Shown here: positions 25,309-33,843 of the stretch, in pieces
Layout: each line of letters begins with the position of its first letter
How positions within the stretch are numbered: position 1 is the first letter of the stretch
Origin: Rhodococcoides trifolii
Lineage (GTDB): Bacteria > Actinomycetota > Actinomycetes > Mycobacteriales > Mycobacteriaceae
Assembly: GCF_014635345.1 (NCBI RefSeq)
Contig: NZ_BMCU01000009.1
Coordinates: forward strand, 1 to 56,692
DNA length: 56,692 bases
Direction of reading: 5' to 3'
Notes under the pieces: generated by a model
Databases searched by the model: none
What the model was told of the DNA's origin: nothing
Seen by the model: the letters and a program-made list of their open reading frames with translations, nothing else
Position numbers and translations under genes: made by a program

Positions 25309-27495
25309 ATGAGTCGTATGCGCAGGTACACGCCTGTCATGATCGTCGGTGTCGTTGCAGCATCGTTCTTTTCGCAGATGTCGTCGCAGGCGGCGACGCT
25401 GGCCGTCCCACCCGTGCCGCCGCTGTACTGCAGCTCGCCCGGCCTCGAACCGGCATTCGACTACTTCAACTGCACAACGTTCGACGACACGTCCCGCGCC
25501 AGTGTGTACTGGGACGGGACAACCCCGGCCACCGATGAATTTGCAGGGGGTGCGCGGGCCGACAACAATTCGACGACAACACTCGCGATCTCGACCGGCG
25601 GGTACGGGAGTCTGACCTCGAGCGTCGATTCCTCCGCTACCGGTGTGGTGAGCGGAGACGGGAAGCTCACTGGCGCGGCCACTTACTCGTCGACCATGAA
25701 TGCCGTCGCGGAGTCGTCGGCAGTCAGGGCGTATGCCGAGCAGGGGACGTCCATCGACGTGTACGCGGGCGGGGGGTCGAGTGCGGCAATCAACACCTCG
25801 GACGGCATCGGCGCACTCCCGCCGAACACGATGGTCAGAGCCGTTGTTCTCGACAAGTCCAACGCCGATGTGTTCGCATTCAACGGGTCTCAGGTCGCTG
25901 CGTGGTTAGCAAACGGATCCACGACGAACATCGTGGCAGATTCCAGCAAGGTCACCGCGGTGGTCGTCGACGACGGCGGCCTCAGTGTGGAGTCCCGCTT
26001 CGGGAGCACTGCCGCCGCGCTGGTGTCGAACGGCTCGAATGCGTTGATTTACAACTCCTCGAACAGTAACTCGACTGTCCAGGCAACCAACGGCTCGAAT
26101 GTCGACACCGATGACCAGACGAATTCGACCTCCGCCGTTCGGGCCAACGACAGCTCGAACGTCGCCTCGGACCTCTTCGACAACGCGACTGCCACCCTGA
26201 ACGCCGACGGTGATTCCGAGATCATTTCCAACGGCGCCACCAACGCCACCATCACCGCGAACAGCTTGAACGGCTCCGTGGTGCATGTCGATTCCCAGAA
26301 CGACGCGAGCGTCAACGCCAACGCGGTCAACGGCGGTCGCCTCAACGCGAATGCGGATTCCGCCTCGACCAACGCCTGGGTCAACGGCGGTTACACCACT
26401 GCGCAAGCCGGCAGCGGTGCGTCGGTGACCACCTCGGCGACCGGCAGCGGCAGTGCGGTGACGGCGTGGGGGACCGACGGCGCCACGCTGAACGCCATCG
26501 CCAACGGCAGTTCGACCGTATCGGCGCAGGCGCACGGCAATGTCGTGGTCAAGTCCGGCGCCACCGGTGCAGGCTCGGTGGCAACGGTCAACGCCTCTAG
26601 CTCGTCGACCGGAGCGAACGCCGGTGCGGTGACGGTGTTCGCCGTCGACGGCGGCGACGCCTCGGTGGCCGCCAACACGGCACTCGGAGACGCGATCACG
26701 GCGGTCGCGTCAGGGCAGGGCAGCCGCGCCTACGTATACATCGACAACGGGTCCGGCGCACCCGGCACCGTGATCACTGTCTACGCACTCGACGGTGGAA
26801 CGGCCTACGTGTCCGACACGGGAACGGTCGGTTGCTACGGGGGACGGACCTCGGTGACCTCGTTGTACGGCTCGTGCACGAGCGACGGGGATACCACCGT
26901 GATCACCGACGTCAACGGTGTCAGCACCACCTACACCGGCCTGAAGGCTCCCGAGAACTTGACCGCACCGGCGCAGAGACTCGATGCACCGGTCATCAAC
27001 AGGGATCTGGACGGGTGGGTCGGGCAGAACATCCGTCCGTGCCCGCAAGATTTGAACCCGAGCAGCGACACCGTGATCACGCGGACCAATTGCGGGTCGT
27101 CGGCGCTGACTGCGGCGGTGCCGGCCGAGGAAGCTCCGACTGCCGATGCGCCGTCGGCATCTGTGACATCGACTCCCGAGGTGGAAGCCAAGGCTCCGTC
27201 GGCACCGACCTCGTCGGCTCCGACCACTGCGGTAGAAAGTTCGGTAGTCGAGAGTCCAGTGGTCGAAGCACCGGTTTCTTCCACGCCGTCGACGCAGGCT
27301 CCGGTGACTTCCGCTCCGGTGACTTCGGCTCCGGCGACCGAGTCTCCAGAGACCTCGGTTCCGGTGACCACGACTCACGTGGTCGAGACTCCGGCCAAGA
27401 CGACCACGACCGAGTCGTCGCCGGTCAAGACGTCAAGTGCGACAACGGAATCGACGACGACGACAGAGAAGGTGTCGGCGACATCCGGTTCATGA
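25309..27495 (+). CDS. Secreted beta-solenoid-like repeat protein 2
   Basis: 728 residues. Signal peptide with the paralogue signature MRRYTPVMIVGVVAASFFSQ, cleaved near SQAA. Paired Cys occur near 41 and 54. Residues about 80-500 are degenerate decapeptide units rich in Asn, Ser, Thr, Ala and Gly (for example NGSQVAAWLANGSTTNIVAD). A conserved module follows (SRAYVYIDNG, DGGTAYVSDTGTVGCYGGRT, SLYGSC, DLDGW), then a Ser/Thr/Pro/Val/Glu-rich tail. No anchor motif, so it is secreted or held by the matrix. Nearly collinear with repeat protein 3, pointing to tandem duplication. Function unknown. Confidence 0.72.
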   Translation: MSRMRRYTPVMIVGVVAASFFSQMSSQAATLAVPPVPPLYCSSPGLEPAFDYFNCTTFDDTSRASVYWDGTTPATDEFAGGARADNNSTTTLAISTGGYGSLTSSVDSSATGVVSGDGKLTGAATYSSTMNAVAESSAVRAYAEQGTSIDVYAGGGSSAAINTSDGIGALPPNTMVRAVVLDKSNADVFAFNGSQVAAWLANGSTTNIVADSSKVTAVVVDDGGLSVESRFGSTAAALVSNGSNALIYNSSNSNSTVQATNGSNVDTDDQTNSTSAVRANDSSNVASDLFDNATATLNADGDSEIISNGATNATITANSLNGSVVHVDSQNDASVNANAVNGGRLNANADSASTNAWVNGGYTTAQAGSGASVTTSATGSGSAVTAWGTDGATLNAIANGSSTVSAQAHGNVVVKSGATGAGSVATVNASSSSTGANAGAVTVFAVDGGDASVAANTALGDAITAVASGQGSRAYVYIDNGSGAPGTVITVYALDGGTAYVSDTGTVGCYGGRTSVTSLYGSCTSDGDTTVITDVNGVSTTYTGLKAPENLTAPAQRLDAPVINRDLDGWVGQNIRPCPQDLNPSSDTVITRTNCGSSALTAAVPAEEAPTADAPSASVTSTPEVEAKAPSAPTSSAPTTAVESSVVESPVVEAPVSSTPSTQAPVTSAPVTSAPATESPETSVPVTTTHVVETPAKTTTTESSPVKTSSATTESTTTTEKVSATSGS

Positions 27496-27510
27496 TCCGA
27501 TGACGAACGG

Positions 27511-27537
27511 TGGCCCCCGAGTTCGACTCGGGGGCCA
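27511..27537 (+). terminator. Rho-independent-type terminator of repeat protein 2
   Basis: TGGCCCCCGAG (27511-27521) and CTCGGGGGCCA (27527-27537) form an 11-bp GC-rich stem with a 5-nt loop, followed by a T-containing stretch, 16 bp after the stop. Confidence 0.85.
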
Positions 27538-27644
27538 TCGCTTTGTCTGGACACGTGGTCGTTTCCAGTAATCGCATCCGTTGTGACCGTTCTTTTTGAT
27601 CTTGGAAACGGTCTGCACATGTCATTGAATTGGTCGATTCATGG

Positions 27645-27716
27645 CGACCGTCCGGTTTTTCCTGCTAGCTTGCGATCACGGACGTTGACCACCAGGTACG
27701 CGTCGAGGGTCGTCGA
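27645..27716 (+). promoter_or_regulatory. Conserved promoter-like block of repeat protein 3
   Basis: CGACCG, 12 bp, TGCTAGCTT, then a 22-bp block at 27695-27716 that matches the repeat protein 2 upstream region at 21 of 22 positions. Co-regulation of the two genes, perhaps by an alternative sigma factor, is inferred. Confidence 0.5.
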
Positions 27717-27741
27717 TCAGGGAACCCGAGGGATTGCGCCA

Positions 27742-29778
27742 ATGATTCGTCCGCGCAGGTACATGCCCGTCATGATCATCGGTGTCGTTGCGGCAGCGTT
27801 CTTTTCGCAGATGTCGTCGGTAGCTGCAACACTGCCCTCGCCGCCACTGTTCTGCAGCGCGCCCGGCGCGGCCGCGGGCGACGACGCGTACGTGTGCACG
27901 TCGGACGAGACGTCCAGCGCATCCGTCTACTGGGACGGCTCGCTACCGTCGGATCCGAACTTCGTCGGCGGCGCCCAGGCTTACGACGGCTCGACCGCGG
28001 TCCTCTCCGTGTCGGACGGCGGGTTCGCGAACCTCGAGGCGTCGGGCGACTCGTCGTCGACCGGCACTGCCAGCGGGAACGCGAAGCTGAACGGCGGAGC
28101 GGCCGACTCGTCGGTCGTCCGTCTGACGTCCCTCAATTCGTCGGCGGTGCGCGAAAACGCGAACTACGGCGGTTCGATCGACGTGTATGCGGACGGGGGA
28201 TCGAGCGCGAGTGGTTCGGCCCTGGACGAGTCGTCGGTGAATGTGGTGGTTCTCGATGGGTCGAACGTGGACAGCTTCGGACTGAACGGTGGCCGAATCG
28301 ACGCGTGGGTAGCGGGTGGGTCGACTGCCAACCTCGTCGGCGACAGTGGTCAACTCACCGCAACCGTCCTAGACGATTCGGCACTGAGCGCCCAGAATTC
28401 GAGCGGCACCTCGTCGGCGGTCGTGACCGGTGGTTCGAACGCGTTGCTCTACAACCTGGGCGGTGACACCTCCCTGGAGGCGTCGGGTGAATCGAATGTC
28501 GACTCCAACAACTCGAACTCCTCGACTTCCGCCGTTCGGGCTGCCGACGGTTCGAACCTGCGATCGCGGGTGTACTACTACTCGTCGGCACAGGTGAACG
28601 CGGAGAACGGCTCGGAACTGATCTCCTACGCCGGTGAGAGCTCCTCGGTGACGGCGAACAGCATCAACGGCTCTGTAGCGCATATCGATTCGCAGAACAA
28701 CGCCACTGTGAACGCCAATGCCCTGAACGGTGGTCGCCTCGACGCCAGCGCCAACTCGGGGGCGGTCGACGCCTGGGTCGACGGCGGATACACCACTGCA
28801 CGAGCCGACAGCGGCGCATCGGTGACCACCTCGGCGACCGGTAGCGGGAGCCAGGTGACGGCGTGGGGGACCGACGGCGCCACGCTGAACGCCATCGCCA
28901 ACGGCACTTCGGTGGTCTCGGCCCAGGGTCACGGAAATGTCGTCGTCACCTCCACTGCCACCGGCGTCGGCTCCACGGCGACCGTGGAGGCGGCGAGCAC
29001 CGCGGGTGGTGCAGTGACGGTGATCGCGGTGGACGGGGGCGATGCGTCCGTTGCAGCCAATACTGCTGTGGGCGATGCCATTACGGCGGTCGCGTCCGGT
29101 CAGGGGAGCCGCGCCTACGTGTACATCGACAACGGTGCCGGCACACCCGGCACCGTCATCACCGTCTATGCGGTCGACGGTGGGACGGCGTACGTGTCGG
29201 ATACGGGAACGGTCGGTTGCTACGGCGGACGCACCTCGGTGACCTCGCTGTACGGCTCGTGCACGAGCGACGGCAACACCACCGTGATCACCGACATCAA
29301 CGGTGTCAGCACTACCTACCAGGATCTGGTGGCCCCCGAGAACCTCGCCCCGCCCGCGGAGAAGCTCGACGCGCCGGTGATCACCCGAGACCTGGACGGG
29401 TGGGACGGCGACCTCATTCGTCCGTGCCCGGCCGATTTGGGGCCGGACAGCGACACGGTGATCACGCGGGATTGCCCGCCGGTGGGGGATCCGGTTGCGG
29501 CAGCGGTGGCGCCGGCCGAGGAAGAGCCGGTTGTCGAAGCTGCGGCCGTGTCGGCGCCGGTGACGTCAGTTGCTTCGGTTCCCGCCACGAAGGCTCCGGT
29601 CGCCGTGGCCGCGGCAACCACAACGGCGAAGGCTTCCGCAACGGCGGTCGAAACCCCGTCGCCGACAACCACTGCGGCGGTTGCCGAGGTGACGGCCGAG
29701 ACGACGACGTCGGTCGAGCCGTCGCAGGCCGAGTCGCCGAGCACGGAAACGTCGACTGAGAAGGCGTCGGGCTCCTAG
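27742..29778 (+). CDS. Secreted beta-solenoid-like repeat protein 3
   Basis: 678 residues from ATG 27742; a longer in-frame reading through the promoter region is rejected because the paralogue signature PRRYMPVMIIGVVAAAFFSQ starts here. It has the same architecture as repeat protein 2: Cys pair near 38 and 52, about 400 residues of decapeptide units (DGSNVDSFGLNGGRIDAWVA), the AYVYIDNG/GCYGGRT/SLYGSC module, DLDGWDGD, and a low-complexity Ala/Val/Thr/Glu tail. The second half is close to repeat protein 2 at the nucleotide level, while the N-terminal halves diverge more. No sorting signal or membrane tail. Confidence 0.72.
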   Translation: MIRPRRYMPVMIIGVVAAAFFSQMSSVAATLPSPPLFCSAPGAAAGDDAYVCTSDETSSASVYWDGSLPSDPNFVGGAQAYDGSTAVLSVSDGGFANLEASGDSSSTGTASGNAKLNGGAADSSVVRLTSLNSSAVRENANYGGSIDVYADGGSSASGSALDESSVNVVVLDGSNVDSFGLNGGRIDAWVAGGSTANLVGDSGQLTATVLDDSALSAQNSSGTSSAVVTGGSNALLYNLGGDTSLEASGESNVDSNNSNSSTSAVRAADGSNLRSRVYYYSSAQVNAENGSELISYAGESSSVTANSINGSVAHIDSQNNATVNANALNGGRLDASANSGAVDAWVDGGYTTARADSGASVTTSATGSGSQVTAWGTDGATLNAIANGTSVVSAQGHGNVVVTSTATGVGSTATVEAASTAGGAVTVIAVDGGDASVAANTAVGDAITAVASGQGSRAYVYIDNGAGTPGTVITVYAVDGGTAYVSDTGTVGCYGGRTSVTSLYGSCTSDGNTTVITDINGVSTTYQDLVAPENLAPPAEKLDAPVITRDLDGWDGDLIRPCPADLGPDSDTVITRDCPPVGDPVAAAVAPAEEEPVVEAAAVSAPVTSVASVPATKAPVAVAAATTTAKASATAVETPSPTTTAAVAEVTAETTTSVEPSQAESPSTETSTEKASGS

Positions 29779-29807
29779 TTCGCCGCCGTTGGAACTGGAT
29801 TGGTAAC

Positions 29808-29860
29808 TGCGCGCGGTTTCGACTGACCGCGTGCGCAATGGAGCTGGCGGTCAGGGCAGT
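29808..29860. repeat. Single degenerate copy of the 103-bp GC-rich element
   Basis: GCGCGCGGTTTCGACTGACC and GCGCAATGGAGC here align without gaps to the repeat units at 54621-55025; by eye about three quarters of some 47 positions match. It lies between convergent genes, suggesting a dispersed intergenic element. Confidence 0.5.
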
Positions 29861-29920
29861 TGCACTTCTCGGACGTCCGCTCGATCGACAGTCAAAAGTT
29901 GTCGGCCGTCTGTCGACCTT

Positions 29921-31810
29921 TCACCAGGGGATAAAGGCCGACCAAATGTTAGACGCAACGATCCCCACGGCTTTGACGGTCTCTTGCGCGAGGACAGCTG
30001 GATTGGCGGCCGCATACGCGATGGTGCTGCCGAGGGTCTGCTGGCTGAAGTCCGATTTGCTGAACTCAGAAAAACCGTAGCTGTAGACGTCGATCGCTAC
30101 CCCGGCAAGATAACCTGCCGGTCCACCTCTCGTCTTCAAAGCTGAAGATACCTGTCCCATGCCCATCCCCAAAGCCGTGCTGATCGCACCCCCAAAGTTA
30201 CCGGCGCTCAATTGATTACCGATTTGAGTCGAGGGACATAGCAACGCGAGATCCGAAATTCGGTTGGACTGAGTGAGTTTGGCGACTCCTCCGATGTTGG
30301 CGCACACGTCCAATTTCTCGATGGGTACAGTCCAATCGCTAGATGCGCTCCTCGATGGCTGCCCAGGGTACGTTCTTACCGTATTTGACTGAATTCCGCC
30401 GACTTTCGGAAGAAGCACCTGGGGGCGACTGGTCATCGATGTCGTTGCTCGATCTCGACGTGATCCGTTGTTGGATCCAGGCGCCGACGGAACAGGCGAA
30501 GTACTTGGATCGGTGGGCTGGTTTGGCGCGGGCGGGTCGTCGATGCGGTATTGCCGGACTTCGATCAGGGTTGCGTCAAGACTTTCGCCGTCCGCAGAGC
30601 TACCGCCTATGGAGTAGTGGCAAGCGTTCACCGTAGTTGGGCACCGTGGCACCACCACCGAGGCCCCTGGGCGGACCGCGATCTTGGCGTCAACGTCGCC
30701 TTCAAAGCTGTACAGGACGTATGTCGTGGCTTGGCTGGAGTTTGTGTAAGCCAGGCCTTCTGCTGTTTCTTGCAGCATTGGACCGTACCCTGTAGTGAAC
30801 ATGTGCTCAGTACGGCCCTGATCGACATTCGAAGTTGAGATCACGTCGTACGCGTCGCCGTTTTCGATCAGAACTGCGTAGGCACATTCAGATGAGCACG
30901 GTGGCAGCATGACAGTTGCTCCTGCCTCGACCGACTCGGTGCGACTGCCTTCGACGGTCGTCACGCCCAGGACGACCTTGCTGGCGCTTGTATTCGTATA
31001 GGTCAGGGAACCGCTGGTAGCAGAGAATCCTGGAGCGAACCCTGGCGCCCGACCATCTGTCCGTGTAGCAACGGACCCGAGCCATGCATTGTCGTTTGGG
31101 GAGATTGCCAAGCCTGAATCCAGGTCTGGTCCATCGACCGAGGCACCGGCACCGTACGCACACTCTTGCGTTGCGTTTCGACATAATGCGAGATCGATGG
31201 TCTGGTCGGGTGGAACTGTGTACGTTTCGGTTACCTCGCCGTCGACCATGACATATACGACGATTTCCGCCCCTGTGTCGTTGCGATAGCGAACCGATTC
31301 ACCAGCGCGGGTAAATCCGCCGGTCGCGCTTACAGGAAGGTTAACGGTGGATGGGGCTGCCAGAGCCGAGGCCGGCGCTGTATTCGTGGACGCCGTCGTC
31401 CTTTGTCGAGCAGGAGGGGTCTTGGCATCCGGGGTCACAAGAATCGGCGACGACTCGACTTCGCTCCCGGGCACTGAGGTCGCCTCAGTCGTCGGCGGCG
31501 TGGGTGAGGCCCGCTCGGTAGTGGATTCCGGGGCGGATTCTTGGTTATTCGGAGTACTTGTTGGCTCCGCGGTGGTCGTTGACGACTCTGGCAGGCTTGT
31601 GGGTGCGACCGACGAATCGCTTGTCACCGTGCCTTGAGTAGGCACAGCCGCCGAAGTGGTCGCAGATTCAATTGGGCTGCTGGTCTCGGTCGGTGCATCA
31701 GGTTGCGCGTAGGCGATCGGCGCCATTAGTGCGGCTACCAAAGTGAATAGGGCGGTTGCCGAGGCAACTGCAGTGGAACGCCGAGATCGAGTTGTCACAA
31801 GGAGTTCCAT
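29921..31810 (-). CDS. Secreted protein with three Cys-pair beta repeats
   Basis: 629 residues from ATG 31810; GTG 31798 is an alternative. Signal peptide ending AYAQ near 35, then a Ser/Thr/Pro-rich stretch (about 36-150) that could be O-mannosylated. Three homologous units of about 50-60 residues follow (163-221, 265-313, 345-401), each with a YTN/YRN strand, a PGA/EAGA/PPD turn, and a Cys pair (C210/C217, C305/C309, C390/C397) before a Tyr. A Pro-rich linker leads to a C-terminal domain (about 490-629) with two Cys, a Gly-rich segment and a hydrophobic end (SNIWSAFIPW). Not a family I recognise; probably a surface or secreted effector. Confidence 0.7.
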   Translation of the reverse strand: MELLVTTRSRRSTAVASATALFTLVAALMAPIAYAQPDAPTETSSPIESATTSAAVPTQGTVTSDSSVAPTSLPESSTTTAEPTSTPNNQESAPESTTERASPTPPTTEATSVPGSEVESSPILVTPDAKTPPARQRTTASTNTAPASALAAPSTVNLPVSATGGFTRAGESVRYRNDTGAEIVVYVMVDGEVTETYTVPPDQTIDLALCRNATQECAYGAGASVDGPDLDSGLAISPNDNAWLGSVATRTDGRAPGFAPGFSATSGSLTYTNTSASKVVLGVTTVEGSRTESVEAGATVMLPPCSSECAYAVLIENGDAYDVISTSNVDQGRTEHMFTTGYGPMLQETAEGLAYTNSSQATTYVLYSFEGDVDAKIAVRPGASVVVPRCPTTVNACHYSIGGSSADGESLDATLIEVRQYRIDDPPAPNQPTDPSTSPVPSAPGSNNGSRRDRATTSMTSRPQVLLPKVGGIQSNTVRTYPGQPSRSASSDWTVPIEKLDVCANIGGVAKLTQSNRISDLALLCPSTQIGNQLSAGNFGGAISTALGMGMGQVSSALKTRGGPAGYLAGVAIDVYSYGFSEFSKSDFSQQTLGSTIAYAAANPAVLAQETVKAVGIVASNIWSAFIPW

Positions 31811-32784
31811 TCATTGCAAGGGCTTGACTGGCCAAGGTTGACAGGCCGGAGGACCTGGCGCCATCCGCCAAATGAATGAAGGCAGATGCTATGGGCGATC
31901 AGGGTCGCCGAACACCACTCGTGCCATCAGCGCAGCGGCCGCCAGAGAATCCATCCGCGTACACGAAAACGCCACATGAATAACCACCCACGGTCTTGCG
32001 CACGGTTGGCGGGCCTCGTCGCCCCTTCTTCGTTGTGAGGGTAGAGGTATCTCTGCAGTTCACCCACCGATATGTGGGGCGTCTGACACGGCTGAAGAAT
32101 GTTGCCGGTGGAGGTATGGACGATGGAATCGTCGTGACTGCTGGACGTCCTACATTCGACGGGCGTATGGCATCGCTGTCGTGCTAGTGGCGTTGCTCGC
32201 ACCGTAAGGCTGGCGCACCGTAAGGCTGGCGGCCCGTACTCCGGATCGCACGCAAGCTCGGACTAACAGGCGCGCGGTCAAGCGGCCGTGCCTTCCAACG
32301 CTCCGTCTTGCCTGCAGTGTTCACTCGGATTGGACGCTGGCAGCTTAGAGAAGCACATTTGCGCAAACCCGATGAGGAACCCGTATCAAGGTTCGTTTCG
32401 GGCGCCCGCACCGTCTCGTTCGGTCGGCCAAATCGCGCGTACTCGGACGTAGCGTGCGGAATCGGGCGTTCGAGCAATGTGGTCCGTAATTCGTTGGTGT
32501 CGAACCGAAACAATCCGCAAAATGGTTTCGACTTACGCCTTTGCGCAACAGGTTCAATGTTTTTGGTCAACTTGACGAAACCTTGGAACGGGTGTGTCAT
32601 TTACGAATTGGCTCGCTGGGACACGGGCCATGACCCTGCTCAGGCGGGGTGTCGGGAGAAGCATGCCGCTTCGCGAACTATTCGCCGCATCAACACAAAG
32701 TAATGGCAGACCATCCTGGTCGAACCATTCTTTGGTGTGCGCTGGATAGGGGAAGCGGCGTGGCTAGCAAGTCGGGAGTTCGGC
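31811..32784. other. 974-bp gene-poor region with a 16-bp tandem repeat
   Basis: No credible gene: short frames on both strands resemble no family and lack ribosome sites. It contains an exact 16-bp tandem duplication (GCACCGTAAGGCTGGC at 32199-32214 and 32215-32230). Base composition is less GC-rich than the flanking operon. It should hold the promoter of the large EPS operon starting at 32785; GGGAG precedes that start. It could be decayed coding sequence or the scar of an insertion. Confidence 0.5.
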
Positions 32785-33843
32785 ATGAAGGTGAACGGTC
32801 GCGCATCTGCGGATGCCTCGCAGCCGGTCCGCGTGCTGCTCTCACTCGACCCTCCGGACGGCACCACACGGTACGTGGATCAGATCGTCACCCATATTCC
32901 GGGCAACGTGCAGATCATCTACTTCAGTTGGGCTGCAGCCTTGTTCGGCCACTACGACGTCTTCCACGTGCACTGGCCGGAGTTTCTCGTTCGCGCGGAC
33001 ACCCCTGTAAAGACACGCGGCAAGCGGGCGCTCGCCAATGCCTTGATCGCCAGGCTGCGACGCCGCCGGACTGCGGTGGTTCGCACCCTGCACAACCCCT
33101 CCCCGCACGAGGGTGTCGCGCCGGGTGAGGCCAACTTCATCGAGGCGCTCGATCGTCTGACCTCGGTCTACGTTCGGCTGAACACCTCGACCGAGCCCCC
33201 GGACGACCGGCCGTGCGAGACGATCCTGCACGGCGACTACATCGAACGGTTTGCTCCGCTGATCGAGCGCCGTTCCCACGCTCGGCAGGGTGTTCTGTTG
33301 TCCGCCGGACTGATCCGGCCGTACAAGGGCATTCTCGAACTGATCGGCGCGCTGGCCGGGGTGAGGCATGACCTGACGCTGCGCATCGTGGGGAAACCTG
33401 TCGACGCGGCCTTTCAGGGCGCAGTAGAAGCTGCGGCGCAGCACAATTCACACGTATTCATGCACTTCGGTTTCATCCCCGACCGCCAACTCGTCGAAGA
33501 AATTCTCGAAGCGGAATGCGTAGTGCTGCCGTACCGCACCATTCACAACTCCGGCATGCTGTTCGTCGCGCTCTCGCTGGGCCGTCCGGTTCTGGTCCCT
33601 CGCGCCGACACCACCGAAGCGCTGCAACGCGAGGTGGGCGCCCAGTGGATTCAGTTCTTCGACGGTGATATCGACAGCGGTGCCATCGACCGCGCCGTCG
33701 ACTCATTCCGCGCTTCGAAGCGCAGCGACCTCCCGCACTTCGAGGGCCGCGATTGGCCTACGGTGGGCCGGCGCCACGCCGAGGTGTACGCACTCGCACT
33801 CGGTGCCGGCTCACACCAGGACGCGAAAGCCTCTGCACTGTGA
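32785..33843 (+). CDS. GumI-like glycosyltransferase (GT-B)
   Basis: 352 residues from ATG 32785 with GGGAG 7-8 nt upstream. HVHWPEFLVRADTP and VVRTLHNPSPHEGV resemble the N-terminal region of GumI-type mannosyltransferases (GT94). The C-terminal half has LLSAGLIRPYKGILELIGAL and LPYRTIHNSGMLFVALSLGRP. In xanthan synthesis GumI adds the terminal mannose that is later pyruvylated; the presence of two pyruvyltransferases in the same operon fits that idea. It is the first gene of a seven-gene coupled operon. Donor assignment is inference. Confidence 0.72.
   Translation: MKVNGRASADASQPVRVLLSLDPPDGTTRYVDQIVTHIPGNVQIIYFSWAAALFGHYDVFHVHWPEFLVRADTPVKTRGKRALANALIARLRRRRTAVVRTLHNPSPHEGVAPGEANFIEALDRLTSVYVRLNTSTEPPDDRPCETILHGDYIERFAPLIERRSHARQGVLLSAGLIRPYKGILELIGALAGVRHDLTLRIVGKPVDAAFQGAVEAAAQHNSHVFMHFGFIPDRQLVEEILEAECVVLPYRTIHNSGMLFVALSLGRPVLVPRADTTEALQREVGAQWIQFFDGDIDSGAIDRAVDSFRASKRSDLPHFEGRDWPTVGRRHAEVYALALGAGSHQDAKASAL

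Noticed and set aside
13673..29778. Sortase-anchored (LPXTG) or trimeric autotransporter proteins
   Set aside because: No LPXTG motif, no C-terminal hydrophobic segment and no membrane barrel; a Gram-positive-type envelope also argues against autotransporters.
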